A DNA stretch of 64,000 bases from PALSA-350 sp963794165 (GCA_963794165.1 CAWCCT010000012.1:744001-808000); one strand, 5' to 3'; shown: positions 1 through 8,913, numbered from the stretch's first letter. Notes: a model not told the origin generated them from the letters alone. A program made the numbers and translations.

Positions 1-1232
1 TAGATGGCCATCGTCGCGCGCGCTCATCGGCTCGACCTCGGCCGAGCCCTTGCCGTCCCAGAGCTGGCGCACGTAGAAGTCGCGCTGCTTGCCGTCGAGC
101 CCCGTCGACCGTGACCCAGCCGAGCAAGATGTCGCTCGCCGCCTGCGTCAGCCGCTGCCCCGCGACCACCCGCTGGCCGTGGTTGGCGAACTCGCTCGCC
201 CCGGCGAACGGCTCGAGCACCGAGGGCCCGGCTTCCTTCACCTGCAGGAAGAGCGGGTCGCTCTCGTCGCGGCCGAGCAGCAGCGCGATCCAGGCGCGGG
301 TGCCGACGCTGCCGACGCCGACGACCTTGTGGCGCGGCGTCGACGTAGCGGTAGCGCGTCGGCGAGGACCTGCGGCCTGGTCGTCGAGCGGTGTCGCGGT
401 AGCTGCCGAGCAGCCCGTCGATCAGCTCGCGCGATCTCGGCCGGGTCGCGGCCTTCGCGTCGGCCAGCTCGTCGATCGGGACCAGCAGCGGCGGCCGGTT
501 GGCGATCCGCAGCTCGCCGTCGACGCGTCTCGGTCAGCTTCGCGCAGCGCCCGCAGGCTGTCCTTGTTGCGCGCCTTGGCGAGGTTCTTCTCGAGCCGGC
601 GGCGGTCGGCCTTCGTCGCGTCCTGCTGCCACTGCGCGGCGACGCTCTCGACGTCGAGGCGCGCGTACCAGACGTCGAGCTCGCCCATCGCGGCGAACTC
701 GCGCCATCGCCGTGCGGTAGGCGCCGACCGACGGCGAGCGACCGCGGCGCGGCGCTCGGCGGCGCTCGAAGCCGCGGTCGCGGCCGCCGATCGCGAAGCT
801 CGCGGCGAGCCGCTTGACGTCCCACTCGAACGGCCCGGCAGGGTCTCGTCGAAGTCGTTGATGTCGAAGACGAGCCGGCGGTCGGGCGCCTGGAAGACGC
901 CGAAGTTGGAGAGGTGGGCGTCGCCGCAGAGCTGCACCCGCAGGCCCGAGTCGGGGCTGGCGGCGAGGTCGGCCGCCATGATCGCCGGCGGCGCCGCGGT
1001 AGAAGGTGAAGGCGGAGGCCAGCATCCGGCCGTAGCGGACCGGGACCAGCTCGGGGACCCGGGTCTTGTCCTGCTCGGCGAGGACCTCGAGCGGGCCGAC
1101 GCGGTCGGGGGCGGGCTCCCAGGCGGCCTGGGCCGAGCGCGGCGCGAGCTTCCTCGCCTCCTTGCCGTCGCCGGCGTCGATCTCATCCGGCGACTGGGCG
1201 CCGCGGTCGTCTCTGACATGCCTCCGAATCAT
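1..1232 (-). pseudogene. DUF2252 family protein, frameshifted and cut by window edge
   Basis: Reading the minus strand across several frames gives a continuous DUF2252 protein. It starts near 1232 (MIRRHVRD), then carries the family core VQLCGDAHLSNFGVF and DINDFDETLPG, and later KVVGVGSVGTRAWI, LFLQVKEAGPSVLEP and the RDFYVRQLWDGKGS stretch close to position 1. The frame changes at least four times, so no single open frame covers it. DUF2252 proteins are usually about 430-460 residues, so only a short C-terminal piece is missing past the window edge. Their biochemical role is not established, although a kinase-like fold has been suggested. The frameshifts are dense and the sequence is otherwise conserved, which fits uncorrected read errors better than old decay. 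The gene diverges from the chloride channel gene next to it. Confidence 0.8.
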
Positions 1233-2631
1233 CGCCGACCGGCGGCCGGCGTCGCATCACCCGAAGCAGGTGATTCCGCGATCGCGCCCGCCGACCAATA
1301 CGGTTGCCGGCGCGCGTCGAGGCGCCTGATCCCACTGCTGGTGCTGGCGGCGGCGGTCGGCGTCGTCGTCTCGCTCGCCGCCTGGGGCTTCCTCGAGCTG
1401 ATCCACCAGATCCAGGTCGGGCTCTTCACCGACCTGCCGGAAGAACTCGGCTACGACCACGGCGCGCCCGTCCTGGTTCTACGTCGTCGTCCTCGGGATC
1501 GCCGGGCTGCTGACCGCGGCGGCGATCGCCCGCCTGCCCGGCGACGGCGGCCACGTCCCCGCCGAGGGCTGAAGATCGGCGGCGACCCGGTCCAGCCGAT
1601 CGAACTGCCCGGGATCATCCTCGCCGCCTTCGCGACGATCGGCGGCGGCCTCGTGCTCGGCCCGGAGGCGCCGCTGATCGCGCTCGGCGCGGGGCTCGGC
1701 GTCTTCGCGATCCGCTCGCTGCGCAAGGACACCCCGGCCGAGGCGCAGGCGGTGATGGCGGCGGCGGGCAGCATCGCGGCGATGGCGCTGCTCTTCAACT
1801 CGCCGATCATCGCCGCCGTGATCCTGCTCGAGGCGCTCGGGCTCGACCGCGAAAAGCTGCCGCTGATCCTCCTCCCCGGCCTGCTCGCCGCCGGCATCGG
1901 CTCGCTGATCTCGATCGGGATGGGCTCGCTGACCGGGCTCAGCACCAGCGCCTACGCGCTCGGCACGCTGACCCTGCCGACCCTCGACCAGCCGGCGCTC
2001 GCCGACTTCGCCTGGACCTTCGTGCTGGCGATCGGGGTCGCGGCGCTCACTTTCGCGGTGATGCGGCTCGGGCTGCTGACCCACGTCTTCGCCCGCCGCA
2101 GGCCGTTCCTGGTCCTGCCGCGCGGCGGCGATCGTCGTCGCCCTGCTGGCGGTCGTCTTCCACGAAGCGACCGGCAAGGGCATCGAAGAGGTGCTCTTCT
2201 CCGGCCAGGACGCCTTCCCGGCCTGACCACCGGCGCCGCGACCTGGTCGATCTCGGCGCTGCTCCTGCTGCTCCTCTTCAAGGGCCTCGCCTGGGGCATC
2301 TCGCTCGGCAGCTTCCGCGGCGGCCCGACCTTCCCGGCGCTCTTCATCGGCGCCGCCGCCGGGATCCTCGCCTCGCACCTGCCGGGCTTCGACCTGACCG
2401 GCGGCGGTCGCGGTCGGGATGGGCGCCGGCGCCGTCTCGGTCCTGCGCCTGCCGCTCTCCTGCGTGGTGCTCGCCTCGCTGCTGGTCAGCAAAAGCGGCG
2501 CCGGCTCCGAGCCGCTGATCATCGTCGGCGTCGTCGTCGCCTACCTGGTCACGGTCGGCCTCGACCGGACCATCGGCGCCGCCCGCGACGGATCGCCGGC
2601 GGCGCCCTCACCGGCCTCAGCCGGCCAGTAG
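1218..2631 (+). pseudogene. ClC-type chloride channel, frameshifted
   Basis: The plus strand encodes a multi-pass ClC-family channel spread over three frames. The first membrane segment (LIPLLVLAAAVGVVVSLAAW) is followed by a frame change near 1480-1570. The signature region GGLVLGPEAPLIALG follows, where GPEAP replaces the common GxEGP, then several hydrophobic helices and the second-half motif GSFRGGPTFPALFIGA. The end lies in another frame (LLVSKSGAGSEPLIIVGVVVAYLV) and stops at 2631. Frame breaks fall near 1480-1570, 2120-2225 and 2400-2420. ClC proteins move chloride, often in exchange for protons, across the inner membrane. The true start is uncertain: 1218 is the only in-frame ATG, but it overlaps the divergent DUF2252 start and an inverted repeat. 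The tail overlaps the convergent SHOCT gene by about 15 bases. Confidence 0.8.
1256..1274. promoter_or_regulatory. Inverted repeat ATCACC-N7-GGTGAT (copy 1)
   Basis: ATCACC and GGTGAT are exact inverted repeats seven bases apart, 24-42 bases upstream of the DUF2252 start on the minus strand. A near-identical site with the same spacer length lies at 3871-3889, upstream of another gene of this cluster. The shared form ATCAYC-CGAWGCA-GGTGAT suggests a regulator binding site. No regulator is seen nearby. Confidence 0.45.
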
Positions 2632-2894
2632 CTTCGCCTTCTGGGCGGCGAACTCGTCCTCGGTGAGGATCCCCTGCGTTTTCAGTTCGCCCAGCTCCTT
2701 GAGCTGGTCGATCATCGAGGCGCCGGAGCGGCGGGAGCGGCGGCGGCCGGCGCCGGAGCGGCTTCGGGCGGGGCCTGGGCGGCTTCCTGCTGGCTCCACT
2801 TGTTCGCCTGGCGGCGCTAGACGCGGTCGCTGACGGCGGTCGCGGTGCCGGCGATCGCGGCGGTGCGGGCGACGGTTCTGAGCAGTCTTGGCAT
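2617..2894 (-). pseudogene. SHOCT-domain protein with stop and frameshift
   Basis: A start at 2894 with a GGAG ribosome site opens with MPRLLRTVARTAAIAGTATA, a typical N-terminus of small actinobacterial SHOCT proteins. After VSDRV comes an in-frame TAG near 2819, where a glutamine codon (CAG) would fit the family. The frame resumes with RRQANKWSQQEAAQ and an alanine/proline-rich linker. A frame change near 2715 then leads to the C-terminal SHOCT domain (IDQLKELGELKTQGILTEDE) ending at 2617. SHOCT domains are about 30-residue helical hairpins thought to promote oligomerisation. One substitution and one indel in 280 bases is unusual for an intact genome. Confidence 0.7.
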
Positions 2895-2908
2895 CGTTTC
2901 TCTCCTTC

Positions 2909-3349
2909 TTAGGCGGTGGCCTCGACCGCGTCGAGCGCGGCGAGGACGTCGGTGACCGGGATCCGGCCGCTCGCGACGAGCTGGCCCCCGGAGCGGCGGA
3001 CGGCGGCGGCGAACGGCCCCGCCCAGGTGTTCTCGTAGACGAGCAGCGCGGCCGAGGTGCCCGGCTCGAGCGCCGCGCCGGCCTGGTCGAGGTCCTCGTC
3101 GTCGAGGAGGCCCGAGGAGGCGCCCTCGAAGATCGCCAGCTCGGTGACCTCGCCGCCGAGGTCGGCGATCTCCAGCGCCGCGATCGTCCCGTCCTCGCCC
3201 TTCGCCAGGAAGGCGAGGTCGAGGATCCGGATCAGGCCGCGGTCGACGAGGTCGACCAGATACGGCGCGATCTCGCCTTCGGGCTGCTTGCCGGGCCACT
3301 CGACCAGCAGGTAGTCGATCGGCCCCATCTCGATGTCATCGGTGTCCAT
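2909..3349 (-). CDS. DUF6325 family protein
   Basis: This 146-residue protein is the only unbroken gene in the first 4 kb. It opens with MDTDDIEMGPIDYLLVEWPG, which matches the start of the DUF6325 (DUF1269-like) family. It then alternates short strands and helices, ending with a helix rich in Val, Leu and Ala. An AAGGA ribosome site precedes the ATG at 3349. In actinobacteria such proteins sit next to SHOCT proteins in small stress-linked clusters, and here the SHOCT gene follows 14 bases downstream on the same strand. The function is unknown. No signal peptide or membrane segment is visible. Confidence 0.75.
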   Translation of the reverse strand: MDTDDIEMGPIDYLLVEWPGKQPEGEIAPYLVDLVDRGLIRILDLAFLAKGEDGTIAALEIADLGGEVTELAIFEGASSGLLDDEDLDQAGAALEPGTSAALLVYENTWAGPFAAAVRRSGGQLVASGRIPVTDVLAALDAVEATA

Positions 3350-3397
3350 GTCGTCCTTTCGTTCGAGTTGCGAAGTATCTCTGCCGCGCGGCGGGCA

Positions 3398-3785
3398 TCA
3401 ACCGCGCGCCTGGTCGACATCCTCGCCGTAGACGACGAGGCCGTGGATGCAGATCACGCAGAGGGCGAAGATGCCGAGCGACCAGAACGGGTAGGCGCCG
3501 CCGACCGCGAGCAGGGAGCCGATCGCGCCGAGCGACGCGGCGACGATGCCGACGATCCGCCCGAAGGTGTCGCCTTTCAGCAGCGAGACGCCGGCGAAGA
3601 GCTCGAAGATCCCGAGCAGCACCGTGATCCAGCCCCAGGCGTGGAGGCTGCCGAGCACGTAATGCGTGTCGCCCGCGTAGAAGTGCGCATCGCCGATCGC
3701 GCCGATGCCGTAGATGATGTTCAAGCACGCCCGCGATCAACAGCAAGATCGCGACGAAGGCGGCGCGTCCCATTCCTCTGTCCAT
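3398..3785 (-). pseudogene. DUF7144-like four-helix membrane protein, one frameshift
   Basis: The start at 3785 (MDRGMGRAAFVAILLLIAGV) gives the first membrane helix. The frame then slips near 3722, where removing one base restores VLNIIYGIGAIGDAHF. The rest has three more hydrophobic helices (WGWITVLLGIFELFAGVSLL, IVGIVAASLGAIGSLLAVGG and FWSLGIFALCVICIHGLVVY) and ends at 3398. The length of about 128 residues and the helix pattern fit the DUF7144 family of small inner-membrane proteins of unknown role. An inverted repeat lies about 85 bases upstream of the start. Confidence 0.65.
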
Positions 3786-3870
3786 GGCTTCAGCCCTTTC
3801 GCTCGAATTCGGACCGCGCGCTCCCCGGCGGCGGTCACGTCTCGAACCTATGGACCGGCGAGCCTCCGGC

Positions 3871-3889
3871 ATCATCCGATGCAGGTGAT
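3871..3889. promoter_or_regulatory. Inverted repeat ATCATC-N7-GGTGAT (copy 2)
   Basis: This is the second copy of the site at 1256-1274, with one arm mismatch, the same seven-base spacer length and a near-identical spacer (CGATGCA against CGAAGCA). It lies upstream of the membrane protein gene that starts at 3785. The flanks (CCGGC before it, T after it) are also shared. Confidence 0.4.
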
Positions 3890-4107
3890 TTCAGGCGTGG
3901 TCGCTGCCCGCTCGCCCCAGGATCGCGAGCTTTTCGGGTCGATCAGCACCTTCGCCTGGGCCTCGGGGTCGGCGAGCGCCTCGAAGGCTCCGTCGACTCC
4001 CGCCAGGCCCACCGTCCCGGTGACGATCCGTGCCGCGTCCACCTTGCCCTCGGCGAGCATGACCAAGGTGTCGCGGAACTCGAGCGGCGTGTAGCCGACG
4101 ACGAATC
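3872..4107 (-). pseudogene. C-terminal fragment of a zinc-type alcohol dehydrogenase
   Basis: The minus strand reads FVVGYTPLEFRDTLVMLAEG, then KVDAARIVTGTVGLAGVDGA and FEALADPEAQAKVLIDP. This is the C-terminal end of a medium-chain, zinc-dependent alcohol dehydrogenase, where the catalytic fold closes after the NAD-binding domain. Upstream of FVVGYTP an in-frame TGA appears at about 4107, and beyond it the sequence changes to a lower-GC acidobacterial gene. About 80% of the enzyme is therefore missing at the composition break. The last residues after VLIDPKSS look unlike the family and may also be frameshifted. Confidence 0.65.
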
Positions 4108-4132
4108 AGATGCCGAAAACCCTCTTCATAAG
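4095..4132. other. Composition and taxonomic break, probable assembly junction
   Basis: Left of here the DNA is very GC-rich, actinobacterial in content and full of frameshifts. Right of here it is moderate in GC, acidobacterial in content and mostly clean. The dehydrogenase is truncated on one side while the CRTAC1 gene is complete on the other. No integrase, repeat or tRNA marks the join. Confidence 0.7.
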
Positions 4133-5923
4133 CTAATGGCCTGGACTCTGCTTAGAGGAAACAAACGGCTGAGTCCGAACAACTCCTTTGCCTTCCTGCA
4201 CCGTCACGATCTGATTCGTAGCCATCGCGGGCAGGCGTTCCACTTTTCCATCTTGCCAGCGCACGGAGATTTCCGCCGATGAAGCCTTGCCTACCCCAAA
4301 GTGAAGGCGAAAGTCGCTCTGCGACATAAAGGAACCCCCGCTGCGCACCTCGCCAATCTGCTGATGCTCCCCCGTAGTGACAGTAGCCCTGGCCCCGATC
4401 GCGTCGGAGCCCGCCGTCGTGACCAGTCTGATCAGCAGCGAGTTGCCCGTCCGTGGAGCGAAGTTCTTCAGCAACGTGGGGGGCTCATTCAAGTTCACGA
4501 TCACGACTTCCATATCGCCGTCATTGTCGAGGTCGCCGATCGCAAGCCCGCGTGATGAATGTTCGGCGGCTATTCCGCGGCCGGCCGATTGAGAAAGATC
4601 AAAGAACTGGCCGTCTCCCCGGTTCCAATAAAGCAGACGGCTCTGTTTAAATTTCTCCGCTGAAGGAGAATTCGCCGCGATGGGATACACGTGTCCATTG
4701 GCGACGATCAGGTCTTTCCATCCGTCGTTATCAAAGTCAACAAACTCGGTTCCCCAGCCGAGGTATTTGGTGTTGACCGCCAGCCCGGAGGGAATCGTGT
4801 CATCCGCAAACGTTTTATTCCCTAGATTCTTATAAAAGGTGTGCGTGTCGTCCACGAAGTTTGTCTTGAAAATGTCGAGCAGTCCGTCCCCGGTGACGTC
4901 ACCCGCCGTCGCGCCCATCCCGGCCTGTTCGCGTCCATCCTCGTTGTAGGCGACACCCGCTAACACTCCCATTTCTTCGAAATCCGTGCCACCTTTGTTG
5001 TGGTAATAAAGGCTCGGGGTCGAATCGCAGACGACATAGATGTCCGGCCACCCGTCGTTATCAAAATCTCCTGTCAATGCGGTAAATCCGTAAGAAGTTT
5101 TGGGCCGGGTAATATGCATACGATCGGAGACATCGGAAAACCGGCCGTGGCCGTCGTTTTCATACAGCGAGACTGTCTCGCCGGGTAAGCCCCGCGGACC
5201 GCACATCACGGGTAATCCCTTCCACATACACTGTGCCTGGTCGCCCGGATGAGGCGTTTTCGCGAGGTCGAAATCCACATAGTGAACCACCACCAAATCG
5301 AGGAATCCATCTCGATTGAAATCAATAAATGAGCATCCGGTGCTCCATCGTGGCCGCGGAGTGTAAAGGCCGCGCTCTTTTGTCTCGTCCTTGAACTTGC
5401 CGTTCCCTTGATTTCTGTATAAGACGTTGTGACCCCACTGGGTGATGAACAGATCGGGATGCCCGTCATTGTCGACGTCGCCCACGCAGACACCCTGTCC
5501 CCAGCCGGTGTGTTCCAAGCCTGACTTGGCGGTCACATCTTCGAACTTCAGTCCACCAAGATTGTGGTAGAGAAAGTGGGTCGGGCCAGGCTGATCTTTC
5601 TTGAGCCGGTCAGCATTCACCAGAAAAATATCGGGGAGGCCGTCGTTGTCGTAGTCGAAAATCGCTACTCCCGTTCCGGTGGTCTCCACGATATATTGTT
5701 GGCCCGTCTCTGCGCCGGAAACATTTCGTCCGGTGAGACCTGCTTCCGCTGCAACATCCTCAAATCGTACTGTGGGTGGCTTCATTCCCGCGGGTAGGGG
5801 TTTTGCTGGAACGGCCGTACCCCCTGTTGCCACGCCCTGGCCATAACAATGAGCGGAGATGCTCAGGACCGCGAGCCAAACCGCAGCGATAAAAACCAAT
5901 GTCCTGCAAATACTATTGTGCAT
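4133..5923 (-). CDS. CRTAC1-family FG-GAP/VCBS repeat protein with UnbV/ASPIC domain
   Basis: This 596-residue protein has a signal peptide (MHNSICRTLVFIAAVWLAVL) and is probably exported. Seven FG-GAP/VCBS-type repeats follow, each with a calcium-binding loop of the form DxDxDGxxD (FDYDNDGLPDIF, GDVDNDGHPDLF, IDFNRDGFLDLV, GDFDNDGWPDIY, GDVTGDGLLDIF, VDFDNDGWKDLI, GDLDNDGDMEVV). They should fold as a beta-propeller. From about residue 490 an ASPIC/UnbV domain (LLIRLVTTAGSDAIGARATV) ends the protein. Such proteins are abundant in Acidobacteriota and may bind surfaces or glycans. No enzyme activity is known. It is the first complete gene after the 4.1-kb junction. Confidence 0.85.
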   Translation of the reverse strand: MHNSICRTLVFIAAVWLAVLSISAHCYGQGVATGGTAVPAKPLPAGMKPPTVRFEDVAAEAGLTGRNVSGAETGQQYIVETTGTGVAIFDYDNDGLPDIFLVNADRLKKDQPGPTHFLYHNLGGLKFEDVTAKSGLEHTGWGQGVCVGDVDNDGHPDLFITQWGHNVLYRNQGNGKFKDETKERGLYTPRPRWSTGCSFIDFNRDGFLDLVVVHYVDFDLAKTPHPGDQAQCMWKGLPVMCGPRGLPGETVSLYENDGHGRFSDVSDRMHITRPKTSYGFTALTGDFDNDGWPDIYVVCDSTPSLYYHNKGGTDFEEMGVLAGVAYNEDGREQAGMGATAGDVTGDGLLDIFKTNFVDDTHTFYKNLGNKTFADDTIPSGLAVNTKYLGWGTEFVDFDNDGWKDLIVANGHVYPIAANSPSAEKFKQSRLLYWNRGDGQFFDLSQSAGRGIAAEHSSRGLAIGDLDNDGDMEVVIVNLNEPPTLLKNFAPRTGNSLLIRLVTTAGSDAIGARATVTTGEHQQIGEVRSGGSFMSQSDFRLHFGVGKASSAEISVRWQDGKVERLPAMATNQIVTVQEGKGVVRTQPFVSSKQSPGH

Positions 5924-6094
5924 TCAGCGAATCGACCCCTCTACTGCGCTTCCATCATGCTATCAATGGGAACAAATGGGGAGCGGGAAGATCGGATAGG
6001 CCATTAGCAAAGCACGCCGCAGGTGACGAAAGAACGGGAACGGCGGGCTCTGGTCAGCAGGAAAGTGCTTTCGTTATCTAGCGTGCGCCAAGGA

Positions 6095-7405
6095 TCAGGC
6101 GGGTTTCATTTCAGCAAGCGTAGTCCGCGCCGCATTCACAGCTTCCTCTATATCGGCATCGGTGTGAGAAGCTGAGAGATACCAAATACCTCGGGACATT
6201 AACCGCACTCCTCGTTCTCTCATGCCAAGGCAAAACGCTGAATATTGTTGTTTGTCGTAGCTCAGAGTCTCCTGATAGTTCCGCACCCTGGGCAGTGGTG
6301 TGAAGCCCATGTGGAACACCGGCCCCACACCTTGTATCAGGACCTGATGTCCGTGCTCCCGCCCGGCTTCTTCCAGTGAGGCTCTCATAACTTCTGCCTG
6401 CCGGTAAAATTGCCCATATATCTCTTTGGAGTTTCGCTGCAATTCCCGCACTGTAGCCAGCGCAGCCGCCACCGAGGTGTTCTGCGCATTCATGGTTCCC
6501 GCCTGCAGCACCTTCCCGCTCGCCAGGAGCCCCATTATCTTCTCCAAACCTACAAGCGCGCTGATTGGGAAACCACTCCCCATGGCCTTTCCGAAAATCG
6601 CCAGATCTGGCGTCACCTTGAAGTAAGCTTGTGCGCCGCCCAGCGCCACCCGAAAGCCGCTAATGATTTCGTCAAAAATCAGAACCACACCGTAGCGATC
6701 GCAAGCCTCCCGCAGACCTTCTAAAAATCCCGGCTCCGGCGGAATGCAGCCGCTATTGCACATGATCGGTTCGGTAATGATGGCGGCTATTTCGTTACCA
6801 CGCTCCCGCAAAACTTCTCGTACCTTCTCGAGATCGTTCCAGGGCAACACGATTACTTCGTCTTCCACTCCCGGCGAGATCCCTTCAGTCCAAGGCACCG
6901 GGCTGAGCGTTGACCCCGACACGGAACCACTCTCCGCCGGACTAACGCTGAATCCGACGCTATCCAACCAGCCATGATAATGGCCTTCAAACTTTATGTA
7001 TTTTGATCTTCCAGTGTACGCACGAGCCAGGCGTAATGCGGCCTGTGCGGCCTCAGATCCACTCACGCAGAACCGGATCAGCTCAGCCGATGGAATAATC
7101 TGCTGAATTGCCTCCGACAATTCCACTTCGGCCAGATGTTGACCCGCGAAGAGCTGCCCGCTGGAAGTAGCGCTCTGCGCGGATTCCAGGACCTCGGCAT
7201 TGGAGTGGCCCAAAATCATTGGGCCCTGGCTAAGCGTGAAGTCAAGAGATTCGTTGCCGTCCACATCCCATATCCGCGCTCCGGAGGCACGAACATAAAA
7301 AAGCGGATGAGGCTGCTCCAGAGCCCGGAAATGGCTGGACACACCTCCCGCCAGGGACTTCTTGGCCCTTTCCAACAGATGGAGCGACTTTTCGTAGCTT
7401 CTCAC
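6095..7405 (-). CDS. Class III PLP-dependent aminotransferase (GSA aminomutase-like)
   Basis: This 436-residue cytoplasmic enzyme has the class III aminotransferase layout. SGSEAAQAALRLAR (about 115-128) binds the cofactor phosphate, FDEIISGF holds the PLP-ring aspartate D245, and AIFGKAMGSGFP carries the Schiff-base lysine K273. Close relatives are glutamate-1-semialdehyde aminomutases and related amino-group transferases. It lacks haem-biosynthesis neighbours, so I do not call it HemL. It is more likely a catabolic or secondary-metabolism enzyme with an unknown substrate. The gene stands alone, with 710 bases of empty sequence upstream before the IclR gene on the same strand. Confidence 0.85.
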   Translation of the reverse strand: MRSYEKSLHLLERAKKSLAGGVSSHFRALEQPHPLFYVRASGARIWDVDGNESLDFTLSQGPMILGHSNAEVLESAQSATSSGQLFAGQHLAEVELSEAIQQIIPSAELIRFCVSGSEAAQAALRLARAYTGRSKYIKFEGHYHGWLDSVGFSVSPAESGSVSGSTLSPVPWTEGISPGVEDEVIVLPWNDLEKVREVLRERGNEIAAIITEPIMCNSGCIPPEPGFLEGLREACDRYGVVLIFDEIISGFRVALGGAQAYFKVTPDLAIFGKAMGSGFPISALVGLEKIMGLLASGKVLQAGTMNAQNTSVAAALATVRELQRNSKEIYGQFYRQAEVMRASLEEAGREHGHQVLIQGVGPVFHMGFTPLPRVRNYQETLSYDKQQYSAFCLGMRERGVRLMSRGIWYLSASHTDADIEEAVNAARTTLAEMKPA

Positions 7406-8115
7406 TTTGTTAGTCCCCTTAGATCAAGCCCCAAGCCTAACGGCGCTCGCGATTCCGTCCCCGGTAAGCGGCAGTCGTTATTCCACCTGGTCTGCATACC
7501 GATTCTTCGACATCTTCTCTCTCTGGTTGCTGGTTTTGATGGGAAGGCCTCGCAATTCACGCGGCAAGCCGGGTGATTCAAGGGAAGGTAACGAAGACTC
7601 GTCTCACAACCGCGCGGGATGGCCCAGTTTCGGGAGCGTTACCCTAACGGGTTTTTGCTCGGGAAAGGTCCGGCCGTCGCGTACGGAGGACTTCACCGGC
7701 ATCGCTCAATGCTCTGGCTGCGGGAGGATCCGGAGTATTTGAGAAAACCGTTCATCTCTGCCCTCGCTCTCGTTTGCGAATACATTCTCCATTTCTCGTT
7801 TTCGACAAGTTGTCGAGCGCTGCTGAGGATCACACACCGGCCTCATGCCGGCCACATCAAAAAGCGATCATCATTGCGATCTTGAAATGCCGGGAACGTT
7901 TTCACGCTTGCATCAAAGATCGCCAGACAGCGGGGGATTGTGAGCTTTGTGCTTTGCGTCCCGATCAGGGGCGCCCCACAGAACCCTAAAAGGCTGCGGC
8001 GTTTGTTGTCAAGAGCAATTTGCATTACAGAAACAGCATTTCTGTACTGCAATAACAGCAGAGCAGGACCGTCGTGCGCCGGCCGCAGGAAGGTGAAATG
8101 CTCGCAAGCCTCTGC
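7406..8115. other. Intergenic stretch without a convincing gene
   Basis: Short open frames exist on both strands, but none has a recognisable protein pattern, ribosome site or sensible composition. The only clear structure is the long inverted repeat at 8020-8052. No tRNA-like fold or repeat-family member was seen. Confidence 0.6.
8020..8052. promoter_or_regulatory. Long inverted repeat, candidate operator
   Basis: TACAGAAA (8026-8033) and TTTCTGTA (8039-8046) are perfect inverted repeats around a five-base centre. The arms extend to TTGCA and TGCAA with one mismatch, so 13 of 14 positions pair. It is AT-rich and has no T-tract, so it resembles a protein-binding operator more than a terminator. 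It lies 64 bases past the IclR stop codon and about 615 bases upstream of the aminotransferase, so it could control a transcript towards that gene. Confidence 0.5.
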
Positions 8116-8913
8116 TCAACGACTCGGTCGATCCGTGCTCACGGATCGTGAAATCGCAGCCGAAGCCTCCTTCAACGCGGCCGTGATCTTGTTTTGCTTG
8201 TCGCGGATACGAGGCGTGGGTCCAGAAACACTGAGCGCCCCCACAACCACGTTGTCACCGGAGAATATCGGTGAGGCCACACAAGTCGCTCCCAGTTCTG
8301 ACTCCTCGTTGTCCTCGCTGTACCCTTGCTCCCTAACCTTGGCAAGCTCCTTGGAGTACTCTCGCACCCCTGTAATCGTATGAGGCGTAAAGCGCTTCCT
8401 GGCAGATTGCTTCAGTACTGCCTTCAGTCTTTCCTGGTCCAGAAAGGCGGCTATCGACTTTCCCAATGCCGTCGAATGCCACAGAACACGGGATCCGACT
8501 GTGTCCGTCATGCGGAACGAGTGGTGGCTCTCAAAGATTTCCAGATAGACGATCTTGTCGTCCCTCAGCGCGGCGAGATTCGTCGTTTCATCAAACTCGT
8601 CCCGCAGCTTCTTCAGATGCGGGCGCGCCACTTGCACCAGATCCCTGCCGGCGAGTCTCTTTTGCGCAGCCTCGATGATTCCCAACCCAAGGCGGTATTT
8701 TCCGCTGGCCGGGTCTTTTTCTACATATCCAACGCTATCCAGCGTGAAGAGAATTCTGAAAGCCGAGGTCTTGCCGACCTTCGCTTTTGCGCTGATTTCG
8801 TGCAATGTCAAGTCAGCATCCGCTTCATAGAACACATCGAGAATCCTCATGGCCGAACCTAAGATCGGCACCCAATAGCTGGAGCGATTCGCTCCCGATT
8901 GAATCCTGTTCAC
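8116..8913 (-). CDS. IclR-family transcriptional regulator
   Basis: The protein has the two IclR parts. An N-terminal winged helix-turn-helix (LTLHEISAKAKVGKTSAFRI, then LFTLDSVGYVEKDPASGKYR) is followed by an effector domain with the conserved HSTALGKSIAAF, the GYSEDNEESELGATCVASPI stretch and VVGALSVSGPTPRI. I prefer the GTG at 8913 (265 residues), because AGGGGG lies five bases before it. The open frame extends upstream to a TTG at 8970 with no ribosome site. IclR regulators usually sense a small carboxylate or sugar acid and act on nearby genes. The divergent neighbour is the TonB receptor gene, and the sugar-acid run at 13.8-25.2 kb is a plausible wider target. Confidence 0.85.
   Translation of the reverse strand: MNRIQSGANRSSYWVPILGSAMRILDVFYEADADLTLHEISAKAKVGKTSAFRILFTLDSVGYVEKDPASGKYRLGLGIIEAAQKRLAGRDLVQVARPHLKKLRDEFDETTNLAALRDDKIVYLEIFESHHSFRMTDTVGSRVLWHSTALGKSIAAFLDQERLKAVLKQSARKRFTPHTITGVREYSKELAKVREQGYSEDNEESELGATCVASPIFSGDNVVVGALSVSGPTPRIRDKQNKITAALKEASAAISRSVSTDRPSR

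Noticed and set aside
111..2666. A single 851-codon plus-strand open frame at the left edge
   Set aside because: Its first 370 codons are antisense to the DUF2252 gene and its last part is in the wrong frame for the channel. Only the middle encodes ClC residues.
1..4107. Horizontally acquired genomic island from an actinobacterium
   Set aside because: It would need an integrase, attachment repeats or tRNA, none of which is visible. The frameshift density also points to poor sequence quality.
6095..7405. HemL, the haem-pathway aminomutase
   Set aside because: The fold and lysine match, but there is no haem gene nearby and the substrate-binding residues could not be confirmed by eye.
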